This document shows, piece by piece, positions 1-8,972 of a DNA stretch of 64,000 nt; the stretch's first letter is position 1, and each line of letters begins with the position of its first letter. Position numbers and translations under genes: made by a program. Origin of the DNA: Medicago truncatula (Eukaryota > Streptophyta > Magnoliopsida > Fabales > Fabaceae); NCBI RefSeq assembly GCF_003473485.1, contig NC_053043.1:9000001-9064000 (forward strand), written 5' to 3'. A model generated the notes under the pieces. That model made no database searches and was not told the origin of the DNA. It saw only the letters and a list, made by a program, of their open reading frames with translations.

Positions 1-1266
1 ATTATTATGCATCATAAGATACATTACCAATAAAACAAGACATTTTAAAGTAAAAACAAATGACGTAGCAAAATTATAAGCTGATATATTATATGAACCT
101 CAATAAATTTACGTCACAAATCAAACGACAGGTTAAGTGGTTAGCTATACAAAGTTGACAAAAAAACCTGACTACATTACGTTTAGGTAGTGATTCATTA
201 GAATGAATTGAGATTCATCATAATGAATCTGGATTCGAGATGAGATTCACGTCAAAAATAGATACAAACTAAAAATTCATAGTTCATATCAATTGGGTTC
301 AGTTTTGTATAGATAATAAAAAATTCAAAATACAAATCACATATAGCGTAAGATACAGATAACCACAAGTATAACAATAATCTAGTGTTTTAGGTCTTTG
401 TCCTGACAATATGATCCATTTAAAGATATGCTTTATAATTAGCTTCATTAGTCTTCACATTTTTTGCTTTCACTTCTTAGGTGGCTTGGTGTGGCTGCCA
501 CAGGGTTGCACTAGTGAGTCCCACCGAAAGACATTGATGAATGGGCTCCTTAGGATTTGTCGAAATAGGCTAGTTTTCTTTTAAATGAGCATCTGCAGTA
601 GTATTTTTGCTGACCCTATTTCATGGAATCAACCGTTTCAGTTTCATTCGACTTCGCGAAATTAAATTTAATATAGACACATAGAACTATCTTCTATCTA
701 TATAGTGAACATACAGTGGCGTCATTGTATATCATTATCAGTACACTATATTTAGTGCCATAATTATAAACAATGCAGCCTTAAAACCAACTGACACAAC
801 TCCCCAAGCTAAAGAATTGAAAAACAACCCACAAGCCTGTCAGTACAAGTCAACACGCATTTATCAGGGAATCAGACACTGATCCGAGATCTAAGGTGTC
901 CTTAATTAAGGTGGTTAACAATATCAGCCCAAAATTGATTTATTATTCCTTAAGCATATAGTCATTCTATATTTCAGTGTTGTTGATTGCGGAGAGCCAA
1001 AAACCCGCCAAACTGGCCAACATGTCTCCGTCATATCCAAGTATGGCACCGTGGCGCTGCCATCCTTCACAAAACTAGCCATGGCAAAAAGCCAAAAACC
1101 CATTGTGGCGCCACCATGGTCGATATTTGGCAACAATACTATATTTTAGATGCCATTTGAGTCAACAAACGACTATCGTTAGTGATGTCAGATTCGTCAA
1201 ACTGAGCATGATTCTCCTCTGTTAGTACACACATAAAGCATCAATAAAGTAACCAAACAAACTAAC
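1..1266 (-). other. intron 2 of the left-edge gene, no exon seen
   Basis: This stretch lies downstream of exon 2 of the minus-strand membrane-protein gene. I looked on the minus strand for the next family segment (the RHVVDFYISDFQ-like part) and did not find it, so the remaining exons should lie beyond the left end. Around 990-1120 there is a GC-richer block in which CCAAAAACCC occurs twice about 100 bp apart; it looks like a dispersed repeat of unknown family. The 70-codon frame there resembles nothing I know and is probably not a gene. Confidence 0.5.
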
Positions 1267-4016
1267 CTCAGAGTATCTAGAACCCCAAGTGAAGCAACGA
1301 TGCTTAGGATGTGCTGACTTTCCACCCCAACCTTTATATTCATATAATTCTGAGGAGACATATACACATCTAGGTATTCTTTGGTAAGATGACTCCAAAG
1401 GAATACTGCCACAAGTTACAACCTACAGGAAGAAACAGGATAAATACATATATATCAGAATTGTGCGAAGATCTTCCCAACTAGCAAAGGTTACAAAAAT
1501 TCATATTTTTCATTAAATCACCCCAAAACTACTCCCTCCGGTCTCATGATATAAGAAAAAAAAAATAAGACTAAAAACTTGAATGTTTTCAGTGAAGAAC
1601 AAAATGTAAGGAAAACGAGCCTATGTTTCGTAGGACAAACACGCATAAAATTCAGTATAGGCCATTATCGTCAACCCAAACAGAACAATCTCATTTTAGT
1701 ACATTGTAGTGTTAATGAAAAGAAATAAGTAAGAATTAAGAGTATGTCAGACCATCCTATTTAGGAAGTATGATAGAAACCTCTGAAGCACCGACATGAC
1801 ATGTCCAGTGTCCAACACAACCACAAACATGTGATTACATTCAATTAAGTTTCTCAAATTATTACATTTGTCATGTCCAGGGTATGTGTATCTGCTTCAT
1901 AGTTAAAAAAAAATCAAGAGTATAACAACCTTACTAGTAGGATACATCCATAATTTTTAGCAAAAAATATTCCCTGCAGCCTGCTATTTAACAGCCACAG
2001 GAAAATCTTAGGTGTGAACATCGATTAAAAAATGATTAAATCATTAATTAAATATTATGCAATTATGCAGTGGTATAAATTTCCCCAAATATAAAAAAAA
2101 TGGTAAAACCCAAGAAGCCAATGTGAATATCCACTTTTGTAAATAAATGATTACATAGCAAGCATTTTTAGTAACAAAAGCAAAAAAGCTTCCAAATTCT
2201 GACATTCTTAGAGAAGCAAATATCTGATCATTACTTAGTTAGTTGACCTCATAAATACACATCAAACATCATTATTATAATCCCTTAAAACCATCTACAC
2301 GCCTAACTCAAGTGGTCACCATAATTACCACTGTTTTTGGCATAAGCAAAACATTACCCAAAATGCAAGTAAACTCCAACCTTTCAAATCATTCTTTTAC
2401 CCCTGTTATTCATTTTGTAACACCAAAAATAGATATAGATATATCTATACATCTACAAACATCATTTGCTGGCTATGTTTTTTGAAAATAAATCAAAATT
2501 CACTAAGCTTAAATACTGATATTGGACACCCCAGCGACCCCTACAGAGAACCATCAATATATAGGTCAACCACAAAAGAAGTAGTTGCAATCAAACACCA
2601 TGACAAATCCATTCGTCATATTTAAGTATCAAACCCATACCTAACAATAAATAAAGGGTACTGCTAACCGGTGCCCCAGGGGCACTAGTTAAGCATACTA
2701 TAAAAGGAAATTATTACCATAAAAGGAAACTGCTTTTGACTTTATTATAAATTAATTACACTATTTCAATGCATTAACTACTATATAATTTTCTTTTTCA
2801 TATCCTTAACTAGTGCCCGGGGCACTGGTTAGCATTTCCCATAAATTAATAGTCAATAAATTATTCAATAGTATTAAAAACAAACCAACCTCTTCACACT
2901 CCTCTCATTAAAAAATAAAAAATAGCTCAAAAAAGAAAGTGTGACCACAAATAAACATTAAACAATGTCAACTACTAAACACAACAACATTAAATAATCA
3001 TAAAAATGAGATACCATCAATAAGCATATTAATAATTAATAAATGATGATTATAATTAATTTATTATCTATGAAACACTTAGACGAACACCATATATGAC
3101 ACAGACACATTAACACGGATGAAAAATGGAAAAAAATGAATTAATTGAACGTAATCACCCATAGCAGTGTCGTGTGGCATCGGACATCGACTGACACACT
3201 GACTGACACGAAACATGCCTTCCATCATAAGTGTCGGTGTTATGAAGATTATAATTATGTAAAAAGAGAAAGATTAAGAAAGAACATTACCCCAGTAACC
3301 TTAACATACTGACCATCAATGGCACCTCTAAGTTCAGCATCAGGATACCTTTTCACAAACCCTAAAAGCCCTTTTCTTCCCAAAACACAATTCCAAATAA
3401 TCAAAACCAAAACAGGAACAATAACACCACCAAGTGCAAACAAAATCACATTTTTCTTAACAGCGACCATCAAAAACACTCCAACAAGCAAACACATTGC
3501 GACCACCACCATAAAAACCCAAACCACCGACCTTGAAACCCTAAACCCAACTTTCACTTCTTCACCCAAACTCGTCACCGCCGACCCATAAACCGCTTTC
3601 CCCATCGACCCACTTTGCTCCAACTGCCCTGACCGTCTACTCGCCCCAACCGGACCGGATCCCACTGGTCCGGAAGTTATTAAACCAGTTGGCTGTAACG
3701 CTATTGGTCCAGACCCGGTTGATTTTCTCGACAACGTACCGGACCCAGTAATATTCTTTCCCACCTGACCCGAATTTGGTCTGGATCTCGCTGGCCCAGT
3801 GCTAAGTTGAGAAGAAGAAGAAGATGGATGAGATTTCGGATCTAGAACGGGAATATCTAACATTTTACCAAGCTCACCGGATTTCTTCGGGTCACCGCCG
3901 GTGTACGGTACAGAACGGGAAGCCATTGTCGGTGGTTGTCGTTCTTTAGGTTGTTCGGGTCGACCTGAGACATAGAGTCCAGAACTTAATTGATGTGAAG
4001 GGATTCGAGTCCCCAT
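1267..4016 (-). CDS. At1g16860-like two-helix membrane protein, 5' part (exons 1 and 2)
   Basis: Exon 1 is 4016-3291 (242 codons) and exon 2 is 1422-1267 (52 codons); the gene continues off the left edge. The protein starts MGTRIPSHQLSSGLYVSGRP and has PYTGGDPKKSGELGKM near residue 40, both hallmarks of the plant family of Arabidopsis At1g16860 and At1g78880, often mislabelled 'ubiquitin-specific protease C19-related'. A Ser/Gly/Pro-rich disordered stretch follows (about 55-145), then two hydrophobic helices (about 163-187 and 190-212), then YPDAELRGAIDGQYVKVTG. Exon 2 resumes exactly with VVTCGSIPLESSYQRIPRCV and ends CFTWGSRYSE. Splice sites are G|GTAATG and TGTAG|GTTGTA for intron 1 and GAG|GTTAGT after exon 2, all phase 0. 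The start is the family's conserved N-terminus. The biochemical role is unknown to me. The total family length is about 470 residues, so roughly 60% is present. This is the one host gene in the window that looks intact. Confidence 0.9.
1423..3290 (-). other. intron 1 of the membrane-protein gene
   Basis: This intron of about 1.87 kb is AT-rich and lies between the GTAATG donor at 3290 and the AG acceptor at 1424-1423. It contains a Mutator-type MITE (2656-2840). At 1532-1560 it has the end of what looks like a Stowaway element (CTCCCTCCGGTCTCATGAT); the partner end was not found. Around 3060-3240 is a block rich in GACAC and GTGTCG motifs typical of dispersed legume repeats. I see no exon in it. 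Confidence 0.7.
2656..2840. mobile_element. Mutator-type MITE in intron 1
   Basis: The 185 bp element has long terminal inverted repeats: it opens GGGTACTGCTAACCGGTGCC and the reverse complement of its end reads GGGAAATGCTAACCAGTGCC. It is flanked by 9-bp target copies ATAAATAAA (2647-2655) and ATAAATTAA (2841-2849), one mismatch apart. A 9-bp duplication is the Mutator-superfamily signature. It has no coding capacity. A related element sits at 54685-54861. Confidence 0.85.
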
Positions 4017-4301
4017 TGAAGCTTTGAAAGCTTGGAAAGGATGAAAGTTTGTATTGTTACACAGTGTGAGAGTGAAGAAGAAGAAGCTTCACTGGATTCA
4101 GTTTCGTGGGAAATGACGTGTATGTCCCTGGAACATGTTTCCAAGACACGTTGTTCTGTTTGATGAATGGTGATGCTTTTGTAGTTTCGTGTTAACTTGT
4201 GTCCCCACGTTCTGTTTATTTTTACCTTTTTACCCTCTTTAACTATCCTTTTTATTCTTTTTAACAACTTTATATCTTTTCTTGCTTTACTTTCTCCACA
4301 T
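4017..4301 (-). promoter_or_regulatory. 5' leader and proximal upstream region of the membrane-protein gene
   Basis: This is the sequence directly upstream of the ATG on the minus strand. It has a CT-rich stretch when read on the minus strand (about 4065-4095), typical of plant leaders. No TATA box can be fixed with confidence, so transcription start is not called. The 93-codon frame here is upstream of and out of context with the gene and is probably not translated. Confidence 0.4.
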
Positions 4302-4676
4302 TATCTCTAAAGTAAATACGGTAATAATGTTCTTACACAATTTTTTAGAGAAAAAAAATGTTCCTGGGCAATTAATGTTCTACTCTTTTTTTTTTTTTTT
4401 AGTAATTAATGTTCTACTCTTATGATGTGATATGGTGTGTGATTTGGATATTTTTTTGACAAAAACAAAATGATATCCATTTATTGAATTATCTCTAAAG
4501 TAAATATGGTAATAATGTTCTTACACAATTTTTTAGATAAAAAATGTTCGAGTACTGGGCAATTAATGTTCTACTTTTTTTTTTTTTTTGAGTAATTAAT
4601 GTTCTACTCTTATGATGTGATATGGTGTGTGATTTTGAATTTTTTTTTGACAAAAACAAAATGATATCCATTCATT
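4302..4676 (+). repeat. two-copy tandem duplication, unit about 188 bp
   Basis: The segment 4302-4488 is repeated at 4489-4676. Both copies begin TATCTCTAAAGTAAATA, run through a poly-T tract and the phrase GTTCTACTCTTATGATGTG, and end near ATGATATCCATT. Copies differ mainly in T-run length and a few bases, so the duplication is fairly recent. No gene is in it. Confidence 0.85.
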
Positions 4677-5903
4677 CAAATCGAGAGATTACATCATTCA
4701 ACACCGCTAAGAATGTAAAGGATGAATATGCGAACAAACTCACAGCATCCAAGTTAATAGCATATAACGGCATAATGTCTACAAAAATATATGATAAAAT
4801 TAAAGTGACCGGAATATCAATGACATCTGGATCTGCAACGTTGACATCCAAATCTTTAATTGATAATTGATCTTTCATTATGAATCAAATGAACATCGCA
4901 CGAAGATGGGAAATCAAACAACGCTGCACAAGACGACGAACAACAAACCACCATACTTAGATGATGAAATCACAAAGAAAAAACCTAGATCTATGTGAAA
5001 ATCACTTATTTAGATTAAAATAAAGAGAGAAAAAGATGAAGAGGGATGATTTCAGGTCAAGAATTGACCCAAAACCACCCCTCAATGAAGAAACTGTAAG
5101 AAAAAACCTAAAGAGAGAAAATTAAGGTCAGCTTATTGGATTAATTTTGAAGCAAATATGAACCTCATAATTTTTTTGACGCAGTATGAAGATAAAATAA
5201 TATGAACCTTAGTCTGGTTTGGTTGACACCTTTAAATAATCAAAATTGGTCAAATTAAATGTCATTTAGTTTAAGGTTGTGTTTAATAAAGTCAATAAGT
5301 TAGTTTACTTTTTTCCGTCGCAACTTTTGGATTCTTAAAGAAAATGAGTTTCGATAATGTGAAATTAGGTTGAAAGATAAGTAAAATTGAGTTAAAAATT
5401 GTTTCATCTTAGATTCTCTTAAATAATTTATTATTTGATGAAGTTCATTAAATACTTAAACTCAATTGTTTCGTTAGTTAGATGACTTAATTACACTTTT
5501 GGTCCTCGTGTTTTGGCATGCTCACGAAAATGGTCATGCCCTTTCAAAACAGAACAAAATTGTCATTCAATTATCATTTTTGTTGCATTTTTCGTTCTAC
5601 CCCCTATTTTATCCTCCAAAAACGCTGATATGGTAAAGAAATACCTATGTGACAGTGCCAACTGGAAAAATGAAATTAACATGTCATTAATACAACATTT
5701 TTTAGTTTAAAAAACCAACTTAAACATTTCAAAAATTAAAATAAAATAAATGAAAGAAAAATAAAATTCAAGTGCTTCTTCAAGGTTTTCCATCTTCTTC
5801 TTTTCCATCGTGCTTCTTCATCTTCTACATACTCCTCCATGTTCTTCTTCTTTCATTCAAACCCAAACTCATGAATCTTCATCATCTTCAACTCAAACTT
5901 ATA
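4677..5903. other. AT-rich intergenic stretch, no gene seen
   Basis: Reading frames here are short, lack homology that I recognise and show no coding bias. The stretch 5485-5890, with runs of TTCTTC, looks like dispersed repeat sequence. This region separates the left-edge gene from the U2 array. Confidence 0.5.
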
Positions 5904-6195
5904 AGGGTTAATACTAATAGTGTTTTTCACCCCTGTAATATATGTCATTTCCAGTTTTCGCTCCTATAAAATTTTCGGTTTGATTTGCACTCTCGTAAAT
6001 TTTTTTTTTCTTCCGGAAAACACCCCTAATAGGCCATTTTTCAGAATTTTTTTCAAAAAATTTTGATTTTTGAATGGCCTATTAAGGGTGTTTTCCGAAA
6101 AATAAAAATTTTACGAGGGTGCAAATTAAACCGAAAATTTTATAGGGGCGAAAACCGAAAATGACATATATTTTATAGGGGTGAAAATTTTACGA
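5904..6195. mobile_element. fold-back (long inverted repeat) MITE-like element
   Basis: The two halves are near-perfect inverted complements around about 6045. The left arm carries GTTTTTCACCCCTGTAATAT, TTTCGGTTTGATTTGCAC and GGAAAACACCCC, and the right arm carries their complements in reverse order (GGGTGTTTTCCGAAAAA, GTGCAAATTAAACCGAAAA, TATAGGGGTGAAAA). A partial second right-arm copy follows to about 6225. A related fold-back element is at 45005-45290. No target duplication is clear. Confidence 0.7.
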
Positions 6196-6229
6196 AGGTG
6201 CAAATTAAACCGAAAAATTTGAATCCCTT

Positions 6230-6483
6230 GATTGTTTCTAGAAATGGTGCAAGTGCAGTGACTTGTTATGAAATATTGACAACTAGGAAACCGGTTAGCC
6301 TATCAACAAAAGCAAGGGATAAGATAAGAATCAGATCATGATATTTTGCTTCAAGACAAGAATATCAATTTAATTTTTGCTTCAATTCATAATGGTGGCC
6401 TATGTGTAAGTATTTACTCTGATCGATAAAGGAGGATTGAGAGTGTTAGGAAGAGAGTCTACCAAGCAAACTGTTTCAAAAAA
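6230..6483 (+). repeat. U2 upstream module (first unit)
   Basis: This block precedes most U2 copies in the window. Its landmarks are AAATGGTGCAAGTGCAGTGA, CAAAAGCAAGGGATAAGATA, a conserved ATATCAATTTAATTTTTG stretch and GATGGCCTATGTGTATG-type sequence, then AGTCTACCAAGCAA just before the USE. Its conservation reflects shared descent by duplication and need not mean function. Confidence 0.75.
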
Positions 6484-6534
6484 GTTCCACATCGATTATT
6501 CCAGAAAGTAAGTGAAGGGATGTGATATATAAAA
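6484..6534 (+). promoter_or_regulatory. U2 promoter: USE and TATA box (copy 1)
   Basis: The USE is GTTCCACATCG (6484-6494), one base from the plant snRNA consensus RTCCCACATCG. TATATAAAA follows at 6526-6534, 31 bp after the USE, and the RNA starts 35 bp after the TATA box begins. This longer USE-TATA spacing is that of polymerase II snRNA genes; polymerase III genes such as U6 are about one helical turn shorter. Confidence 0.85.
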
Positions 6535-6560
6535 GCATAAGCGAGTTCATCTTTCAACTC

Positions 6561-6762
6561 ATACCTTTCTCGGCCTTTTGGCTAAGATCAAGTGTAGTAT
6601 CTGTTCTTATTAGTTTAATATCTGATTAGTGGCCCAATGGGTCACAACAATATTAAATTACTTTTTTAAGGGGGAGAGACCATTTCAATAGCTTGCTGTT
6701 GGGTTTCTCAAGTGTTGCATATGCGTTGCACTATTGCATGAGCTGGCGCGCCCCACCAATTC
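6561..6762 (+). ncRNA. U2: U2 spliceosomal snRNA, copy 1 (near complete)
   Basis: U2 pairs with the intron branch site in the spliceosome. The RNA begins ATACCTTTCTCGGCCTTTTG, as in plant U2, and contains the branch-site pairing sequence GTGTAGTATCTG. The stem IIa sequence ATTAG/CTGAT pairs with one wobble. The Sm-like T-run ACTTTTTTAAG follows near 6659-6669. The 3' domain ends ...GCGCGCCCCACCAATTC and is followed by AGTTCAAATTTTTAA (6764-6778), matching the plant 3' box CA(N)AGTNNAA. Length is about 202 nt, close to the usual ~196. The 5' half is essentially plant consensus and the 3' half is more divergent but foldable. This is one of the best candidates for an expressed copy, although its USE has one mismatch. 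Confidence 0.85.
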
Positions 6763-7068
6763 AAGTTCAAATTTTTAATTTTAATCATTACTTTGCTACA
6801 TGGTTGTGCATTATGTTATTGTTGATTTACTGATGAGATTTTTGGGCATGTAAATGATCATATTTTCTTTTTATTTTTATGTTCACAAAAGGTATACCAT
6901 TGGATCAATTGAAATAATCCCTCCTTATTTGTCTCTTTCCTCATTCGTCTTTGCATTCAGGTTTCGGTTTCCTATCAACTTTCTTTATGTCTCCTCTGAT
7001 GTCAAAGACAAATGTTGATTAACTTAATAGGCACAATGTATGTATACCTAAGTACGTACAAAAATCTC
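6763..7068. repeat. U2 downstream module (TTTCGGTTTCCTATCAAC type)
   Basis: After the 3' box this segment shares CATTGGATCAATTGAAATAA and GTTTCGGTTTCCTATCAACT with the sequence after the copies at 17942, 25397 and 60032. No gene is in it. Confidence 0.6.
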
Positions 7069-7345
7069 TGACTCCAGCACATAGTTTTCACTTTCACTCT
7101 GAAACCTCGAATTTCTAGGTGCATATGTCTGTCCTATATGAAAATTATGCATTATTAAGAGCCTGGTTATCTTCAACTCTTCAACTTTAGTTTTACCTTT
7201 GCATTAATGGCCGCTACCATTACCACTCCACCGTTTTCTAATGTCTGTATATGATGCTGCAGACTTGACTTCATTGTTTCTTGAAAATAGAAATGGTGCA
7301 AGTGCAGTGACTTGTTAAGAATATTGGCGACTGGGAAACCATCTA
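7069..7345 (+). repeat. spacer block with ACTCCAGCACATAG landmark
   Basis: This is a recurrent block (also near 12185, 17548, 28665, 49093 and 53230). Landmarks are ACTCCAGCACATAGTTTTC, TTAATGGCC.CTACCATTACC and ATGATGCTGCAGACTTGACT. It normally sits 0.3-1 kb before a U2 copy. No open frame is conserved across copies. Confidence 0.75.
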
Positions 7346-7436
7346 TACTGATTCTTAGATCTTGAGTTATGCTTAGAACTAGTATAAACTATCCAATATG
7401 ATTAGTTCATTAGTTCATAAACTAAAAAGTAAATGC

Positions 7437-7645
7437 AACAATTCAGCTAAATTAAGTTGAATAGCTATTTCTATTTTGACCCTTTAGCAGAATTTTGATC
7501 TCTGAGGAGGGACCAACCTCCAAAAAAACACAAGAAATAAATTGCTTAACCTGCAACAAAGGCATAAACTATTTTGCAGAAACTTCATTTTTCAAATAAA
7601 TTCTTGTTTGAAATTGATCAACCAAAACTGCCGAAATGTCTGTAG
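7437..7645 (+). repeat. spacer block (AATTCAGCTAAATT landmark), left part
   Basis: This block is also found near 21078, 29023, 53505 and 59397. Landmarks are ATTCAGCTAAATT, AAATTGCTTAACCTGCAACA and TTGAAATTGATCAACCAAAA. Here it is interrupted by the hAT element and resumes after 8558 with GTGATCCTACTACATCACAG. Confidence 0.75.
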
Positions 7646-8550
7646 CAGGGGCGGATCCAGACATTGTATTTTGGTGTGGCAAAAATATGAAAGAATCTAT
7701 GAATTAAATTATACTAAAAATTATAAATAACATTGTTTGATTCAATACATTTAAAATAAAAATCGTCTATAGACGAAACTGCAACTACAATACAATACTA
7801 TATATTAGAGAAAAAATTTCTTCCATTGTAATTAGTGAAACCCAAACATATGAACATGTAAGTGTTATTAGTGTCTTGACATAAAACGGTAACGGAGTCA
7901 TGAAAAAAAAATTAGATGGTACACTAGAATAAACTAAAATTGTAAGATAAAAACACAAAATTTAAGTTGTAATAAGCATTATGTTAATCATAAAAAAATT
8001 GAACTAAATGCCTAAAATTAATTCTCTATGCACTCCAAATAACTTAAAATCAACAATAATAAAAAAAGAATATTTTATAAATAATTCATCACACAAAAAA
8101 GTGTTTTCCTAAAAAAGAAAATCACATAAAAAATTGTATATTTATAATCAAGTATATTAAAAAGAATAAAATATATTTAGCTTGATAAAAGATATAATAT
8201 TAGGACATATGAAGAGCAAGGCATAGGCTAAGGATGTTTTTCTAAAACTCCCAATGAGCGCAAAGGTCACTGCTCACAATTAAAAAAAAAAAATCAAGAG
8301 AAATGCAAAAATTCTTATGGAGGGAATCAAACTGAAAACATTGAAGTAAAGACCCCCTGATAGTTATCACTGGGACACGCTTTATAAGTTATCATAATTT
8401 GCACGAAATAATATTTATCATATACCTTTAAACTATTATAGATGTATATACCTATTAAAAAATGGGTAATAATATGGTGTGGCAAGTGTCACACCATATT
8501 TTGCCACACCATGTTTTGCCACACCATATTTCAATGTGGATCCGTCCCTG
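7646..8550. mobile_element. non-autonomous hAT element with 8-bp target duplication
   Basis: The element begins CAGGGGCGGATCCAG and ends TGGATCCGTCCCTG, terminal inverted repeats of the well-known CAGGGGCGGA hAT type. It is bounded by identical 8-bp copies GTCTGTAG (7638-7645 and 8551-8558). Sister spacer units have GTCTGTAGT uninterrupted (for example near 21301 and 53680), an empty site. A subterminal GGTGTGGCA/TGCCACACC motif occurs several times near 8475-8525. The 905 bp interior is AT-rich with no transposase frame. Confidence 0.9.
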
Positions 8551-8866
8551 GTCTGTAGTGATCCTACTACATCACAGTTTGAATTCTTAAGAGCATGTTG
8601 GCATATAATTCTAACAGACACACAACTGTGGCTCTCAAAAACAAATGAGTGATATAATAGGCTTAGCCGGTTAGTCAATCAACAAAATCATGATATTTTT
8701 GTTTAAGACTAGAATATCAATTTAATTGTTGGCAATTCATCATGATGGCCTATGTGTATGTATTTACTCTGATTGATGATAATGTTTTAAGAATAACGAA
8801 ATTTGTAAGAAAAGAAATCAAAGATAAAGGAGGAAGAGAGTTTACCAAGCAAGTTGTTTCAAAAAA
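8551..8866 (+). repeat. spacer block remainder and U2 upstream module (second unit)
   Basis: The spacer resumes after the hAT insertion with ATCCTACTACATCACAGTTT, CAGACACACAACTGTGGC and then the U2 upstream block with TAGCCGGTTAG, AATATCAATTTAATTGTTGG and GTTTACCAAGCAAGTTG. No gene. Confidence 0.7.
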
Positions 8867-8917
8867 GTCCCCCATCAACTGTTTAAGAAATCAAGTGAAG
8901 GGATGTGATATATAAAA
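8867..8917 (+). promoter_or_regulatory. decayed U2 promoter (copy 2)
   Basis: The USE position holds GTCCCCCATCA (8867-8877), two mismatches from consensus. TATATAAAA is intact at 8909-8917 with normal spacing. The RNA body behind it is only a stub. Confidence 0.7.
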
Positions 8918-8943
8918 GCATAAGCGAGTCCAACTTTCAACTC

Positions 8944-8972
8944 ATATTTTTCTAAGCCTTTTGGCTAAGATA
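8944..8972 (+). pseudogene. U2 snRNA 5' stub, copy 2
   Basis: Only about the first 28 nt are recognisable (ATATTTTTCTAAGCCTTTTG, then GCTAAGAT). The stem I sequence is altered and the branch-site pairing region and everything downstream are gone. The break leads straight into unrelated AT-rich sequence (CATTTGTCCATTCAAATAAA). It cannot make a U2 RNA. Confidence 0.85.

Noticed and set aside
924-1136. Third exon of the left-edge gene
   Set aside because: The 70-codon translation has no similarity to the family's next segment and looks like repeat sequence.
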